A stretch of 38,762 nt of DNA from the NCBI GenBank assembly GCA_938042355.1, contig CALIRD010000120.1, positions 1 to 38,762 of the forward strand. The letters are read 5' to 3'. The notes below the pieces were generated by a model. The model did not search any database. It was given only the letters and a program-made list of their open reading frames with translations, and had not been told where the DNA came from. The position numbers and the translations under genes were made by a program. The first letter of the stretch is position 1; every line of letters starts with the position of its first letter. This DNA is from an uncultured Thiotrichales bacterium (lineage in GTDB: Bacteria; Pseudomonadota; Gammaproteobacteria; CAZUMV01). This document shows positions 25,867-34,503 of the stretch, piece after piece.

Positions 25867-26451
25867 CTACTCTTTATTAGCGAAATGCCGCCATGCTACA
25901 TAGGCCACCAAATTGATGACTACCAAGCTTGACAATGAAGGTACTATAGCTGCCTTTCCTGCCTCCTTGCCTAACCCAATACTGACAATAATCTTGAGGA
26001 TCGTACCGGCATTGACTAACGCCAGTCCAAGCCATGGATTCCTGTGCCAAAAAGCAGAAAACAATGCCACTAAAAACACTATCACAACAAAAGTTAGAAC
26101 CAACAATGACAAAACAGATTCACTTGTGAAGAATAATTGTTTCTCCCATTCCAGATACCCACTCACATGCTCTGGCACGCTTATTGGCGCCGCAAACCAG
26201 AACAGGCTGCAGAAGAGCATCGCCATGAACCCAATGATCAACCAGAACTTTTGGCGAAAGGCATAGTAACAAGCAGGAATGAGAAATAGTGGACGCGAGT
26301 ACCAGGAGAATTGATTTTGGTGTCGTTCCCAGACCCAAGTAGCGAGGTTTTCGCCATCAAAGTAAGCCATTAACAATATAACGACCGAGTACAAAAGGAT
26401 CACTACAACAATGAGTCCTACTAAGCGGTCTAATTGTGCCAATTTTTTCAT
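25867..26451 (-). CDS. Polytopic inner-membrane protein of unknown function
   Basis: A 194-residue protein with about five to six membrane segments (near 8-30, 50-62, 70-90, 110-135, 142-158, 168-186). WERHQNQFSWYSRPLFLIP and WFAAPISVPEHVSGYLEWE (quoted separately) are the probable conserved loops. No family assigned with confidence. Isolated between VOC genes and the DUF1801-alkD pair, with 125 bp upstream. Confidence 0.72.
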   Translation of the reverse strand: MKKLAQLDRLVGLIVVVILLYSVVILLMAYFDGENLATWVWERHQNQFSWYSRPLFLIPACYYAFRQKFWLIIGFMAMLFCSLFWFAAPISVPEHVSGYLEWEKQLFFTSESVLSLLVLTFVVIVFLVALFSAFWHRNPWLGLALVNAGTILKIIVSIGLGKEAGKAAIVPSLSSLVVINLVAYVAWRHFANKE

Positions 26452-26576
26452 TCAGATCCTTTACCAATTAATGTCATACAACTTTTGCTTAATGGAAAAG
26501 CAAGACCGAAAGTTTTCAATGCAACAGGTTGTTAGTCACTCACTACAAATGTAGTAGTTCAGGCCCGGTCTGACAA

Positions 26577-27308
26577 TTACCGGCTTGTCCTTAGCGACGT
26601 TTTGTTATTCTTAGGCCTATACACCTGCCGCGGATAATCCAGAATGTTTACACCAGGCTTTTCAAGCTCACCAAGTGCGTTTTTAGCAATCCATTTTGCT
26701 GAATTTGATTCGGTAACTAGTAGTCTATTAGCAACTTCTATAGCGCTTCTATGTAAGTCAACATTCCTTTTACCAATATTTCTAAGCGCCCAATTTACCG
26801 CCTTTCTAACATAGATTCGGTCGTCATCAGCTTCTCTCTCAATTGGCAGAAAGAACGTTTCAAAAACATCATTATCTGCACTTTTATGCGCGAACCCATA
26901 CGCCGCCATAATGACAAAGCCTGCTCGTTTTACAAACTCCGGCTCAGCCTCAGACCATTTGTTTGCTTTGGTAAGGGCAAACCTACTTTTAGCAAAAAAG
27001 CCCATACAGAACGAGTCACAGACTTCCCAGTTTTCAAAGTCGGCGGACCATTTGTCCATCTGTTTTTCTGAAATATCATTCGGATCATAAATTTTGCTAC
27101 ACAGCAGTCTAGCCTCATAGATCCCCGTATCATAGAGGGCAAGTGCGAGCTCATTGTCTTGACCAATCTCCTTTGCTATAGCCTTTAAATCCTTATGATA
27201 GATACCGAGAGAGTTGTTGGCCTTGATACCAAATTTCTTCTGCTTGAGTTCTATTTTTTCAGGATTAGCCAGAACTTCTAATTTTTGTATGACCTGGTCT
27301 AAATTCAT
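26577..27308 (-). CDS. DNA alkylation repair protein (AlkD-like HEAT-repeat glycosylase)
   Basis: A 243-residue all-helical protein of the AlkD/ALK superfamily, which removes alkylated bases by a HEAT-repeat DNA clamp. Typical segments are GIKANNSLGIYHKDLKAIAK, YEARLLCSKIYDP, WEVCDSFCMGFFAKS, and DRIYVRKAVNWALRNIGKRN. The Asp and Trp/Arg positions of the catalytic cleft appear conserved (DSFC, KAVNWALR). Its ATG overlaps the DUF1801 stop by one base, so both are co-translated. Close to the small-gene island's right end. Confidence 0.9.
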   Translation of the reverse strand: MNLDQVIQKLEVLANPEKIELKQKKFGIKANNSLGIYHKDLKAIAKEIGQDNELALALYDTGIYEARLLCSKIYDPNDISEKQMDKWSADFENWEVCDSFCMGFFAKSRFALTKANKWSEAEPEFVKRAGFVIMAAYGFAHKSADNDVFETFFLPIEREADDDRIYVRKAVNWALRNIGKRNVDLHRSAIEVANRLLVTESNSAKWIAKNALGELEKPGVNILDYPRQVYRPKNNKTSLRTSR

Positions 27309-27631
27309 TATTTACTGGCGTTTATCATGATGGCTTGTTCAATGTAATATTCAAGTTCAACAGCATTCAACGCACGGATCGGGAGAACACGCATCACCTT
27401 ACCGGAGCCAGTTAGTAAGTCATATTCATCCTGCATACGGGCACCCTTTAAAAATCCAATATCAATACCATAGTTCATCGTTCTCATATGACAGATACCT
27501 CCCTGGTCATCTGAGTAGGTAGTAATACGTTCTTTTTTGGTTTCTTTCAGTTTAAATTTGTCGAGTAAAATTTTTCTGGCATCATTAAAAAGAGTTTTGT
27601 ACTCAGATTTCATATCAGTATCAAATTGCAT
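27308..27631 (-). CDS. DUF1801 domain protein
   Basis: A 107-residue protein with the DUF1801 pattern: a helical start (YKTLFNDARKILLDKFKLKE), TTYSDDQGGICHMRTMNYGIDIGFLKGARM (parts ICHMRTMNYGIDIGFL), and RVLPIRALNAVELEYYI. This fold is related to bacterial frataxin-like YdhG proteins; some are called iron chaperones, unproven. Coupled to alkD by a one-base overlap (TAATG), which hints at a stress or repair link. Confidence 0.8.
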   Translation of the reverse strand: MQFDTDMKSEYKTLFNDARKILLDKFKLKETKKERITTYSDDQGGICHMRTMNYGIDIGFLKGARMQDEYDLLTGSGKVMRVLPIRALNAVELEYYIEQAIMINASK

Positions 27632-27771
27632 AATCTATGCTCCACACGACCTAAGTAGCACTTGAAGCATACTGAAACCGCTAACAAAGCGCTAATAGGC
27701 TCCTGTGGCTATACTCAAAAACAATTAGTAGGTAGAATCCGCTGCTGATTTTAACCCCCGTAGAGTCGAAC

Positions 27772-29367
27772 TTGATCTCCACAGCAAATATCACCATGCA
27801 ATTTGGCTCTGAGCCTTTGTTTGAAAACATTTCAGCCAAATTCGATAAAGGCAGCCGCTACGGGTTAATTGGTGCCAATGGCTGTGGAAAATCGACGTTA
27901 ATGAAAATTATGAGCGGCGAATTAGCACCGAGCTCGGGAAATGTGTCGATAGTTCCCGGAGCCAAGATGGGTATCTTGAGTCAGGATCAGTTCGCTTTTG
28001 AAGAGTACAGCGTCATAGATGCGGTGATCATGGGTGACCGTGAATTATGGGCGATTAAGTGTGAGCGCGAACGAATTTATGGCTTGCCTGAGATGACAGA
28101 AGCCGATGGCATCAAAGTTGGAAATCTAGAGGCTGAATTTGCCGAGATGGATGGCTATACCGCAGAAAGTCGCGCCGGTGATATTTTACTCAATGCCGGC
28201 ATCGAAGAATCTCTGCATTTAGGATTAATGAGCCAAGTTGCACCTGGCCGCAAACTTCGGGTGTTATTGGCACAAGCCTTATTTGCCAACCCGGATATCT
28301 TATTGCTAGATGAGCCGACCAACAATCTGGATATCGAAACCATTAACTGGCTGGGTCGCGAATTGAATAAACGCACTTGCACAATGATCATTATCTCGCA
28401 CGACAGACACTTTCTAAATTCAGTCTGCACACATATGGCCGATATTGACTATGGTGAACTGAGAATCTACCCGGGTAATTATGAAGCCTACCAAGCTGCC
28501 GCCAGCCTGAAACGCGAACAATTACTGACAGGCAACGCCAGAAAGAGTGCTGAAATTGCTGAACTACAAGACTTCGTAAATCGCTTTGGAGCGAATGCCT
28601 CCAAAGCAAAACAAGCAAGTTCCCGTGCGAAAAAAATGGAAAAAATCAAGCTGGATGAGGTTAAGCCATCGAGCAGAAAGACACCAAAAATTCAGTTTAG
28701 CCAGCACAAAAAGCTGCATCGTAATGCGGTAGTGCTTGAAAACCTCTCGCATGGCTTTGATGGAGACACCTTATTTACGACTAAAGATGTCATCATGAGT
28801 GCTGGTTCACGCTGGGCAGTGTTAGGCGATAATGGCACCGGCAAAACGACGTTTCTTCGCTGCCTGACTGACCAGCTCACACCAAACAGCGGTAGTTATA
28901 AATGGTCTGAGAATGCAGCCATCGGTTACTGCCCTCAAGACAATACAACAGATTTTGATAACGACTTGACGTTGTTTGACTGGATGATGCAATGGCGTAC
29001 GCCCAAGCATGATGACCTGAAGGTGCTCGGCTTATTGGGCAGATTATTATTTACTAAAGATGACTTCAAAAAGAAAGCCAATCTCTGTTCAGGTGGTGAA
29101 AAAAATCGCCTGTTATTTGGCAAGCTAATGATGCAAGACACCAATGTACTCATATTGGATGAGCCTACCAACCATATGGATATGGAAGCGATTGAAGCCT
29201 TAAACAACGCCTTGAAAGTATATGAAGGCACCTTGATTTTTGTCAGCCATGATCGTGAGTTTGTGTCTACCCTGGCCACCCACATACTGGATATAAAAGA
29301 CAACAAAATGCTGGCCTATGAAGGCACCTATGACGAATATCAAGCCAGCAAACGACAAGCATCTTAG
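27772..29367 (+). CDS. ybiT: ABC-F family ATPase, YbiT type
   Basis: A 531-residue soluble protein with two ATPase domains and no membrane part. First Walker A is GANGCGKST (about 35-43), with signature region [15 protein letters not shown] and Walker [12 protein letters not shown]; second Walker A is GDNGTGKTT, signature [14 protein letters not shown] and Walker [13 protein letters not shown]. Identity to E. coli YbiT is obvious in [13 protein letters not shown] and [24 protein letters not shown] (in parts). The start is a TTG, which gives the same N-terminal length as E. coli. ABC-F proteins act on the ribosome. It is divergent from the DUF1801-alkD pair. Confidence 0.93.
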   Translation: MISTANITMQFGSEPLFENISAKFDKGSRYGLIGANGCGKSTLMKIMSGELAPSSGNVSIVPGAKMGILSQDQFAFEEYSVIDAVIMGDRELWAIKCERERIYGLPEMTEADGIKVGNLEAEFAEMDGYTAESRAGDILLNAGIEESLHLGLMSQVAPGRKLRVLLAQALFANPDILLLDEPTNNLDIETINWLGRELNKRTCTMIIISHDRHFLNSVCTHMADIDYGELRIYPGNYEAYQAAASLKREQLLTGNARKSAEIAELQDFVNRFGANASKAKQASSRAKKMEKIKLDEVKPSSRKTPKIQFSQHKKLHRNAVVLENLSHGFDGDTLFTTKDVIMSAGSRWAVLGDNGTGKTTFLRCLTDQLTPNSGSYKWSENAAIGYCPQDNTTDFDNDLTLFDWMMQWRTPKHDDLKVLGLLGRLLFTKDDFKKKANLCSGGEKNRLLFGKLMMQDTNVLILDEPTNHMDMEAIEALNNALKVYEGTLIFVSHDREFVSTLATHILDIKDNKMLAYEGTYDEYQASKRQAS

Positions 29368-29644
29368 CGAGCACATTAAATAAGCGAGTTCATAAATCAA
29401 TCGGCTCCACGCTTTAATTTATTCTGCCAACTTGATTCAAAATGATAACTGGAAATGAATAATCAAAGGTTCATTTTACGCCAATGTTGATTTCTCAGTT
29501 CAGTAAACGTAATTATTGCTTATCAAGCAAATTGAACTTTGCCACTATTGGAATATTTCTAGGTTGAATTACTACAACCTAGATCAGTAAGTTGCCCGAT
29601 GCAGCCAGTTATTTCTAGTAGCAAAGTTCAAGAGCGGTGATTTT

Positions 29645-31801
29645 TTATATGCTTTTTGTAGACGTATAGTGCTTCGGCTTTTCTCCTTCATTTTTCTGTC
29701 TGACTATAGCCTCCGCTACCGTTTCTAACTCTTCGGCGCTCTTGATCGCATATTTGCGATTAACCAACACAACTTCTTTGGCATTGGGTGCAGGCATCAC
29801 GTTGGCAGAATAGTATGCAACTGGCGACCTCTCTCCTGTTGTATCCTTGTCGATATCGATATCACGCTCATTAACCCCTTTCGGTTTTACACAAACGTCG
29901 TCAACAACCTCTAAATCAAGCCACCATTTTTTTACAGGGTTCCGTTTGCCGTACTGTAACCAGTCATCAAAAAACACGGCGATTGGTACCATTACAGTCT
30001 TTAACCAACGAGCATGCACACCGAGCCAAGTCCCTACCCTATGCAGTAAAGCACCATCAATAGAAACCACTTTATTTAATGGACAGGTTTTCATGCAGCG
30101 GCCGCAAGCTGAGCCTTTTGAGTTAGTAACACGATAGCGTGTACAGCGCTCAACATCTGGCTTCCACATTTCATAGCCGTTAAACATGACTTTTTCTTTA
30201 AAGGGAATAGCGTTAACGGGGCACTCTCTGGCACATTTTAAGCAATTCCCACAGAAGGTCTGTAAACCAAAATCAACCGGTTTATCGACCTCGAGCGGCA
30301 GGTCTGTCGTTAAAACCACAGATTTAAATCGCGGCCCCACATAGGGATTTAAAACCAATTCACCTATGCGGCTAAGCTCTCCTAAACCAGCCCATAAAAT
30401 TAAAGGTATATGCAAGACATCGCTATCTGCCTGTGTGTGCGGCCTGGATGAATAGCCTTTATTTCTTAAAAACTCAGACATAACGCCGGCGATCTCGGCA
30501 CCACGCAAATAACCGCGCATGGATTGACCACCGGAAATCCAGTCATCACCGCTTGCACCTTCCATCGTACCATGGCCTTGATCTATCAACATGACTACGG
30601 CGTATCGATGGTAGGTGGGAATTTCGGTGCCATCCATTTGATGGCTGTACCAGGCATAATCAGGAATTTCACAGATACCGGTTAAATCAGCACCTAAATG
30701 GTATGCAAGAGATTTAATCGCCTTGGCATTAGCTTTAGGGTCATTTAATTCACTACCTTTTTGGGCCGCTACTTCGCCCTCTTGTTTCGACGCTAGAGCA
30801 CCAAATAAAGGCCCCATTCCTGCTGTTAATGGATGCTTCATCGCAAAGCGTGGCACTTGTTTTTGAGCCTTACTTCCCAGATCTCCTGATCTCGCTCTTA
30901 CGAAAAAATTAGCGCGCTTGGGAACTCGAGGCACTTCATCATCAAGAATCAGCGTGGTAGGACGATCAACTCGTTTTATCTGCTCCATTGGGTAGCGGCT
31001 AAGATGACTTTTACGCTTGCTACGACGATTGATTTCACGCAAAGAGGTTGCCCCATTGATGCCACGCCTATAGTGAAATTTATTGACCCTTGCACCTGTT
31101 TTAAAGGGCGTATCTATGGCTAACTCGTAGTCTGTTGTAATAACAGCCAAGGCAAATGCTTGGCCTAAAAAAGGGCTCTGAATCTCTAGTGCATTACCTG
31201 AATCATCGCTAGTACGCTCCGCAATACCCGACAGAACAGCGAGACGATCAAGGTCTACTAATGTATTTCCCTCGAAATGTGACTGAGCATTAAAACCCAG
31301 TTTTCGAATATAGCCTGATAGTGATGAACTAATTTCAATACCACGCAGCCGAGCAATATCATGCTCCGCGCCATTCAACCATTCATGCGCTAAATTATCT
31401 GACTCAGGTAGCCTTCCATAAGCAACAAGAAGCACAATAGCAAAAGCATGCTCAAGCGGTTTAGCATCGCTTAACCAGCAATTTTCGACAACATGACAAA
31501 TACCAACATGGGAGGTGTCAAGAAAGTAAGCAGCTCCTTTTACATCTGCACTTCGACGCTCAAAGGAGTCTGGTAGAGGAGCCTTTTGATTGGCCACTTC
31601 ACCTTTAAAAAACCGACCTAATGAAGACGAATAATCGTTGACCACCTTTGCTAAAAGTTTGTCTGAGCTCGTGTAGGGTGTGCTTGCGCTTGCTGGGATT
31701 TGAGCTTCCAACTCAATAATACTCGCATCTTTCTCTAAAGCTTCAAGAGGATACGTTCCAAGTTCGACTGGTCTATTGTGGCTTTTTTCATGAATTAGCA
31801 T
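29645..31801 (-). CDS. Reductive-dehalogenase-like iron-sulfur protein with internal duplication
   Basis: A 718-residue protein with no signal peptide. The C-terminal part carries two ferredoxin-type clusters as in reductive dehalogenases and epoxyqueuosine reductases: C517xxC520xxC523xxxC527P and C553 with C566xxC569xxxC573P. Residues about 366-508 (LAYHLGADLTGICEI ... SVVLTTDLPLEVDKPV) match the cobamide-binding RdhA/QueG-like fold. Residues about 90-233 (AAYFLDTSHVGICHV ... LAVITTDYELAIDTPF) repeat the same sequence pattern and look like a second, degenerate copy without clusters. Cytoplasmic location and lack of Tat signal differ from respiratory RdhA. The true reaction is unknown; B12-dependent dehalogenation is possible. 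A long 3' gap (29368-29644) holds nothing recognised. Confidence 0.8.
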   Translation of the reverse strand: MLIHEKSHNRPVELGTYPLEALEKDASIIELEAQIPASASTPYTSSDKLLAKVVNDYSSSLGRFFKGEVANQKAPLPDSFERRSADVKGAAYFLDTSHVGICHVVENCWLSDAKPLEHAFAIVLLVAYGRLPESDNLAHEWLNGAEHDIARLRGIEISSSLSGYIRKLGFNAQSHFEGNTLVDLDRLAVLSGIAERTSDDSGNALEIQSPFLGQAFALAVITTDYELAIDTPFKTGARVNKFHYRRGINGATSLREINRRSKRKSHLSRYPMEQIKRVDRPTTLILDDEVPRVPKRANFFVRARSGDLGSKAQKQVPRFAMKHPLTAGMGPLFGALASKQEGEVAAQKGSELNDPKANAKAIKSLAYHLGADLTGICEIPDYAWYSHQMDGTEIPTYHRYAVVMLIDQGHGTMEGASGDDWISGGQSMRGYLRGAEIAGVMSEFLRNKGYSSRPHTQADSDVLHIPLILWAGLGELSRIGELVLNPYVGPRFKSVVLTTDLPLEVDKPVDFGLQTFCGNCLKCARECPVNAIPFKEKVMFNGYEMWKPDVERCTRYRVTNSKGSACGRCMKTCPLNKVVSIDGALLHRVGTWLGVHARWLKTVMVPIAVFFDDWLQYGKRNPVKKWWLDLEVVDDVCVKPKGVNERDIDIDKDTTGERSPVAYYSANVMPAPNAKEVVLVNRKYAIKSAEELETVAEAIVRQKNEGEKPKHYTSTKSI

Positions 31802-31895
31802 GCAGTGAAGTTATCCTTCATATTAGTTTTGCCTTAGGCAATATTAACCTAAAACAGCCTGATCTAGAGTATCAATCAACCCGGTGTACACATAC

Positions 31896-31912
31896 ACGTA
31901 GCGCTAATGGGT
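31896..31912 (-). repeat. Probable attC fragment, left of the cassette array
   Basis: The 17 bases ACGTAGCGCTAATGGGT are identical to the L'-R' end of the attC at 37456-37545 (37461-37477). A match of this length by chance in 38 kb is very unlikely. The rest of the site is not recognisable. It sits 61 bp below the stop of the hydrolase gene, exactly where an attC would stand if that gene had been a cassette. Confidence 0.6.
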
Positions 31913-31972
31913 ACTCTCACTTTTAATGTGATCAATCGAGACTACCCCCTTTAACTATTTATATTCTGCGAG

Positions 31973-32866
31973 TTAATGCTTCAGAGTTTTTTGCTTTATC
32001 CAATGTATCATAATATCCAGAGGCTCTACTTTATTAGTATTGTGACCTAGCGATGGGAACAAGACATACTCAAATGGCTTGCCCTGAGCTTTTAGTACAT
32101 TAAGTTGCTCCATACACATTTTGACTGGGACCTGTATATCTTTTTCTCCATAAAGCCAAAGGCCTGGTATTGAGAGCGCATTCAAAGAATCTTTCGGGTC
32201 TGTGGCTTTAAACTGGTATTTATCCGGATCATTTTCAGTGTGCTCACGCGCATCTGCATCAGTATGATTTTCCCAAAATTCTTCTCTGCCATTAGTGTAA
32301 AACTGAAACCTTAGTTGCTCTAGTGTGGTGATTGTAGGGCTACTAAAATGCACCATAAATTCTACTAACGAATTTTCAAGTGAGGCAATTGGGATAATCC
32401 AGCCTGCTTGGCTCGCGCCAACAAGACCAATCGGTAAATCTTTGTCATGCTGGTGAATCACATTGATCGCTGCATTGGCGTCTTTTGCGAGCAGTGTTAA
32501 ATTATCAACGCTGATATTGTTGGTTCCCACCTGTGGTCCAACATATACTCCACCAGACTCTCCAACCCCACGCTTGTCATACGTCAAAACCAGAATATCA
32601 TTATTGGCTAAAAACTCTGCCAACTTTGACATACGAGGTACAGGATCAGATCCGTGCACTAATACAACCGCTGCATGAGCATCTTTCGGGACATATATGC
32701 TCCCTGCCAAGTTAACACCTTCGCTCTCAAAAACCACCTCTTTGATCAAGATGGAGTCATTAATCTGCTGTTTTGCTTGATTAAGAGCACTAGCTGTATA
32801 TTCGTCGTTTGTTATACAGCCTGACGCGAAAAATAGTAAAAATAATAAAGAGTTGAAGACTTTCAT
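31973..32866 (-). CDS. Alpha/beta-hydrolase lipoprotein (possible former integron cassette)
   Basis: A 297-residue protein from the ATG 32864-32866; a TTG three codons earlier is possible. Lipoprotein signal with Cys17 (LLFFASGC). The hydrolase fold shows oxyanion VLVHGSD (68-73), YDKRGVGES, nucleophile Ser152 in LVGASQAGW, Asp243 in GEKDIQVP and His275 in SLGHN, a complete triad. Likely periplasmic esterase or peptidase of the dienelactone hydrolase-like group; substrate unknown. The start lies 3 bp after the remnant of an acetyltransferase pseudogene, and an attC fragment lies 61 bp below its stop, so it may be the last old cassette of the array. Confidence 0.86.
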   Translation of the reverse strand: MKVFNSLLFLLFFASGCITNDEYTASALNQAKQQINDSILIKEVVFESEGVNLAGSIYVPKDAHAAVVLVHGSDPVPRMSKLAEFLANNDILVLTYDKRGVGESGGVYVGPQVGTNNISVDNLTLLAKDANAAINVIHQHDKDLPIGLVGASQAGWIIPIASLENSLVEFMVHFSSPTITTLEQLRFQFYTNGREEFWENHTDADAREHTENDPDKYQFKATDPKDSLNALSIPGLWLYGEKDIQVPVKMCMEQLNVLKAQGKPFEYVLFPSLGHNTNKVEPLDIMIHWIKQKTLKH

Positions 32867-32868
32867 AT

Positions 32869-33289
32869 TTAACAAATATTTTTGTGCATGTGTATTTTCT
32901 CTTCACTTTGGCTGAAACCTGTGATGCGTAAAGCCTCTTTGCAACATCTCTTTTTATAGAAAGAATGGTGCTCGAAAATTAAATGTACTTAAGTAGATTA
33001 ATTTGCAGCCTGTATTTAATGCTTCTTCTTCAAAATAATCCATAATTTCTGTTCCAGCATCTTTGATTCAATTCTGCATCAACCCTAATTTCTTGTATCT
33101 CGCAACACTCACCACAAGTTCTTACTATGGCGCCACGGTAAATCTTTCCATCATTGCCCGGGGTAATGATGTGTTAGGGTATAACATCAAAAAAATTATT
33201 TGAGTCATTGTTGAAGTTTTCTGACCGTTGTCAATCACTGCAATATCATCAGGATCAGCCGCTGTACTAATTTCAAAATTATGTTTCAT
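32869..33289 (-). pseudogene. GNAT acetyltransferase pseudogene (deletion and frameshifts)
   Basis: From the ATG 33287-33289 the frame reads MKHNFEISTAADPDDIAVIDNG, a GNAT start (shown in part: ISTAADPDDIAVID), then breaks. In a second frame NDGKIYRGAIVRT and GECCEIQEIRVDAELNQR are the central GNAT strands; in a third frame GTEIMDYFEEEALNTGCKL, IYLSTFNFRAPFF; after another shift FYKKR-like residues (YKKRCCKEAL) run to TAA at 32869. The order matches one acetyltransferase with an internal deletion and at least two frameshifts. Its ATG is 8 bp from a degenerate R' box, so it was once a cassette. Confidence 0.78.
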
Positions 33290-33296
33290 GCTCATA

Positions 33297-33361
33297 GCCT
33301 ACTTTTCACCGTATTTGGAATCGCAGTGACCGTAGGGAGCGATTTACGCGCCTGATTGGGC
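33297..33361 (-). repeat. Decayed attC site at the distal end of the array
   Basis: CGTATTTGGAATCGCAGTGA onward (33310-33361) matches the R''-L'' half of the standard attC of this array with scattered changes; the other half has been deleted, leaving a possible R' remnant GCCTAC at 33297. The R'' box reads GCCCAAT on the minus strand where intact sites have GCCTAAC, so it should no longer recombine. Confidence 0.8.
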
Positions 33362-33802
33362 ATCAAGGTATTTTTCGAAACAGACTGAACGGTTGTTATT
33401 CTTATATTTGCCGTAAGCAATGCACTCTTGATAATTGTGTTTTTTATAAAACTCAACCGCTTCTAAGTTAATTATTCTGGTAGATAGGAGCACATGATTA
33501 TAGTTAAATTCTTTTGCTTTTTTTTCTAATTCACGAAGTATGATATTACCGCAACCTTTTTTTTCGGAGTACATTCTTTTTATTTCACAAGTAGTGGCTG
33601 TTATTTTTCTTAGCGCTCCACATCCAATGGCACTACCATTTATCTTTAGAATAAGAAACGCGTCTGTAGCAACTGAAAATTCTTTCTCTTTATACGAACT
33701 GTTGCCACTATCACCGGTTATTGATTCTAATGTTTGACTTAGTTTATTGATTAATAGTTGAGCATCAGTGTCGTCAGGCGTAGTAAATATGATCTCATTC
33801 AT
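33344..33802 (-). CDS. Cassette ORF: GNAT-family N-acetyltransferase
   Basis: A 152-residue acetyl-CoA-dependent acetyltransferase: strands FLILKINGSAIGCGALRKI, CEIKRMYSEKKGCGNIILRELEKKA (parts) and the late EAVEFYKKHNYQE. In the acetyl-CoA loop, where the usual R/Q-x-x-G-x-G/A is expected, the protein has KKGCGNI. The stop codon TAA lies inside the adjacent decayed attC: the original R'' stop (TAA) appears to have mutated to CAA, adding QSGA before a new stop. It is the last intact cassette gene on the left. Substrate unknown; GNATs are common cassette cargo. Confidence 0.86.
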   Translation of the reverse strand: MNEIIFTTPDDTDAQLLINKLSQTLESITGDSGNSSYKEKEFSVATDAFLILKINGSAIGCGALRKITATTCEIKRMYSEKKGCGNIILRELEKKAKEFNYNHVLLSTRIINLEAVEFYKKHNYQECIAYGKYKNNNRSVCFEKYLDAQSGA

Positions 33803-33809
33803 TTAATGT

Positions 33810-33868
33810 GCCTAACGCTCCGCTCACCCGCAGTGTACGCGCTGTCGGCGTGCAGCGGCTTGTTAACT
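33810..33868 (-). repeat. attC site, divergent 59-bp type
   Basis: GCCTAAC and GTTAACT bound a 59-bp imperfect palindrome (CTCCGCTCACCCGCAGTG ... CGGCGTGCAGCGGCTT). This size and sequence are those of the attC of gammaproteobacterial cassettes from other integrons, and differ wholly from the seven other sites here, so this cassette (gene at 33863-34402) probably arrived from a foreign integron. Confidence 0.88.
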
Positions 33869-34402
33869 CAGCTTCTGCCAAACCATGGTAACTAATAAGG
33901 TTGCAACCAATATTACCGTAGGATAAAACGTTAATGTAAAACCTAGTGCCCTTGCTGGCGCACCGTTTTTATAAGTAGTAAATAACAGCAACCTACCTAG
34001 TACAAAAATAGCGGAACACGCTACTGGCGCTGACAGAGTATTTATAGGCATTACAAAGCACCACGCTGTGTATGCACCAAGCGCGATACAAAATTGCTCT
34101 AAAGTGTTTTGTATAAGGCTTTGCAATAATTTCGCTTTTTCCGTTCCTTTTGTCAGCGCGCCGCCATCTATGTCTTCTGGTGTGAAAAATCGATGTTTTG
34201 CTAAGCGCCCAATTGATATTACAAGAAGTAGGCAAGGCCATAGCACCACCACACCCAAAGTACTGACTCGCAGGCTTAATTCATCTACCTCTTCAACAGC
34301 TGTTGGGAAGAAGTAGACACTACCAAACACTGCAATTAGCGATATTAGGAGGCCTGCTGCCATACCTTTAGCCACCCCAGCTTGTTTATCTGTATATTCC
34401 AT
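33863..34402 (-). CDS. Cassette ORF: membrane protein, four helices
   Basis: A 179-residue protein with four membrane segments (about 12-33, 44-66, 98-118 plus 125-140, 150-172). KAKLLQSLIQNTLEQFCIALGAYTAW (parts) and GRLLLFTTYKNGAPARALGFTLTFYPT resemble the MAPEG family of small membrane enzymes (glutathione transferase/eicosanoid type), a likely but unproved assignment. The TAA stop is part of the R'' box of the 59-bp attC. The start ATG is 8 bp from the next attC. Confidence 0.78.
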   Translation of the reverse strand: MEYTDKQAGVAKGMAAGLLISLIAVFGSVYFFPTAVEEVDELSLRVSTLGVVVLWPCLLLVISIGRLAKHRFFTPEDIDGGALTKGTEKAKLLQSLIQNTLEQFCIALGAYTAWCFVMPINTLSAPVACSAIFVLGRLLLFTTYKNGAPARALGFTLTFYPTVILVATLLVTMVWQKLS

Positions 34403-34409
34403 ATTTTAG

Positions 34410-34499
34410 AGTTAACGTTGCGCGAAATGGTTCCAAAGACGCGCTAGCGTTTTTGGAATCGTAGTGACCGGAGAGAACGGTTTGCGCGCCTTGTTATAT
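34410..34499 (-). repeat. attC site of the array-type family
   Basis: GTTAACGTTGCGCG to CGCGCCTTGTTATAT. On the minus strand L'' (GCGCGCAAA) has one C more than the complement of L' (TTTCGCGC), the extra-helical base of attC. Central stem TTCCAAAAACGC pairs with GCGTCTTTGGAA-type bases. Confidence 0.92.
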
Positions 34500-34503
34500 T
34501 CTT

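Noticed and set aside
27700-27735. CGCTAACAAAGCGCTAATAGG looks like one end of an attC (shown broken: CGCTAAC, AAAGCGC)
   Set aside because: Only one arm is present, no partner box is found at the right distance, and the box GTTAGCG on the minus strand does not fit GTTRRRY.
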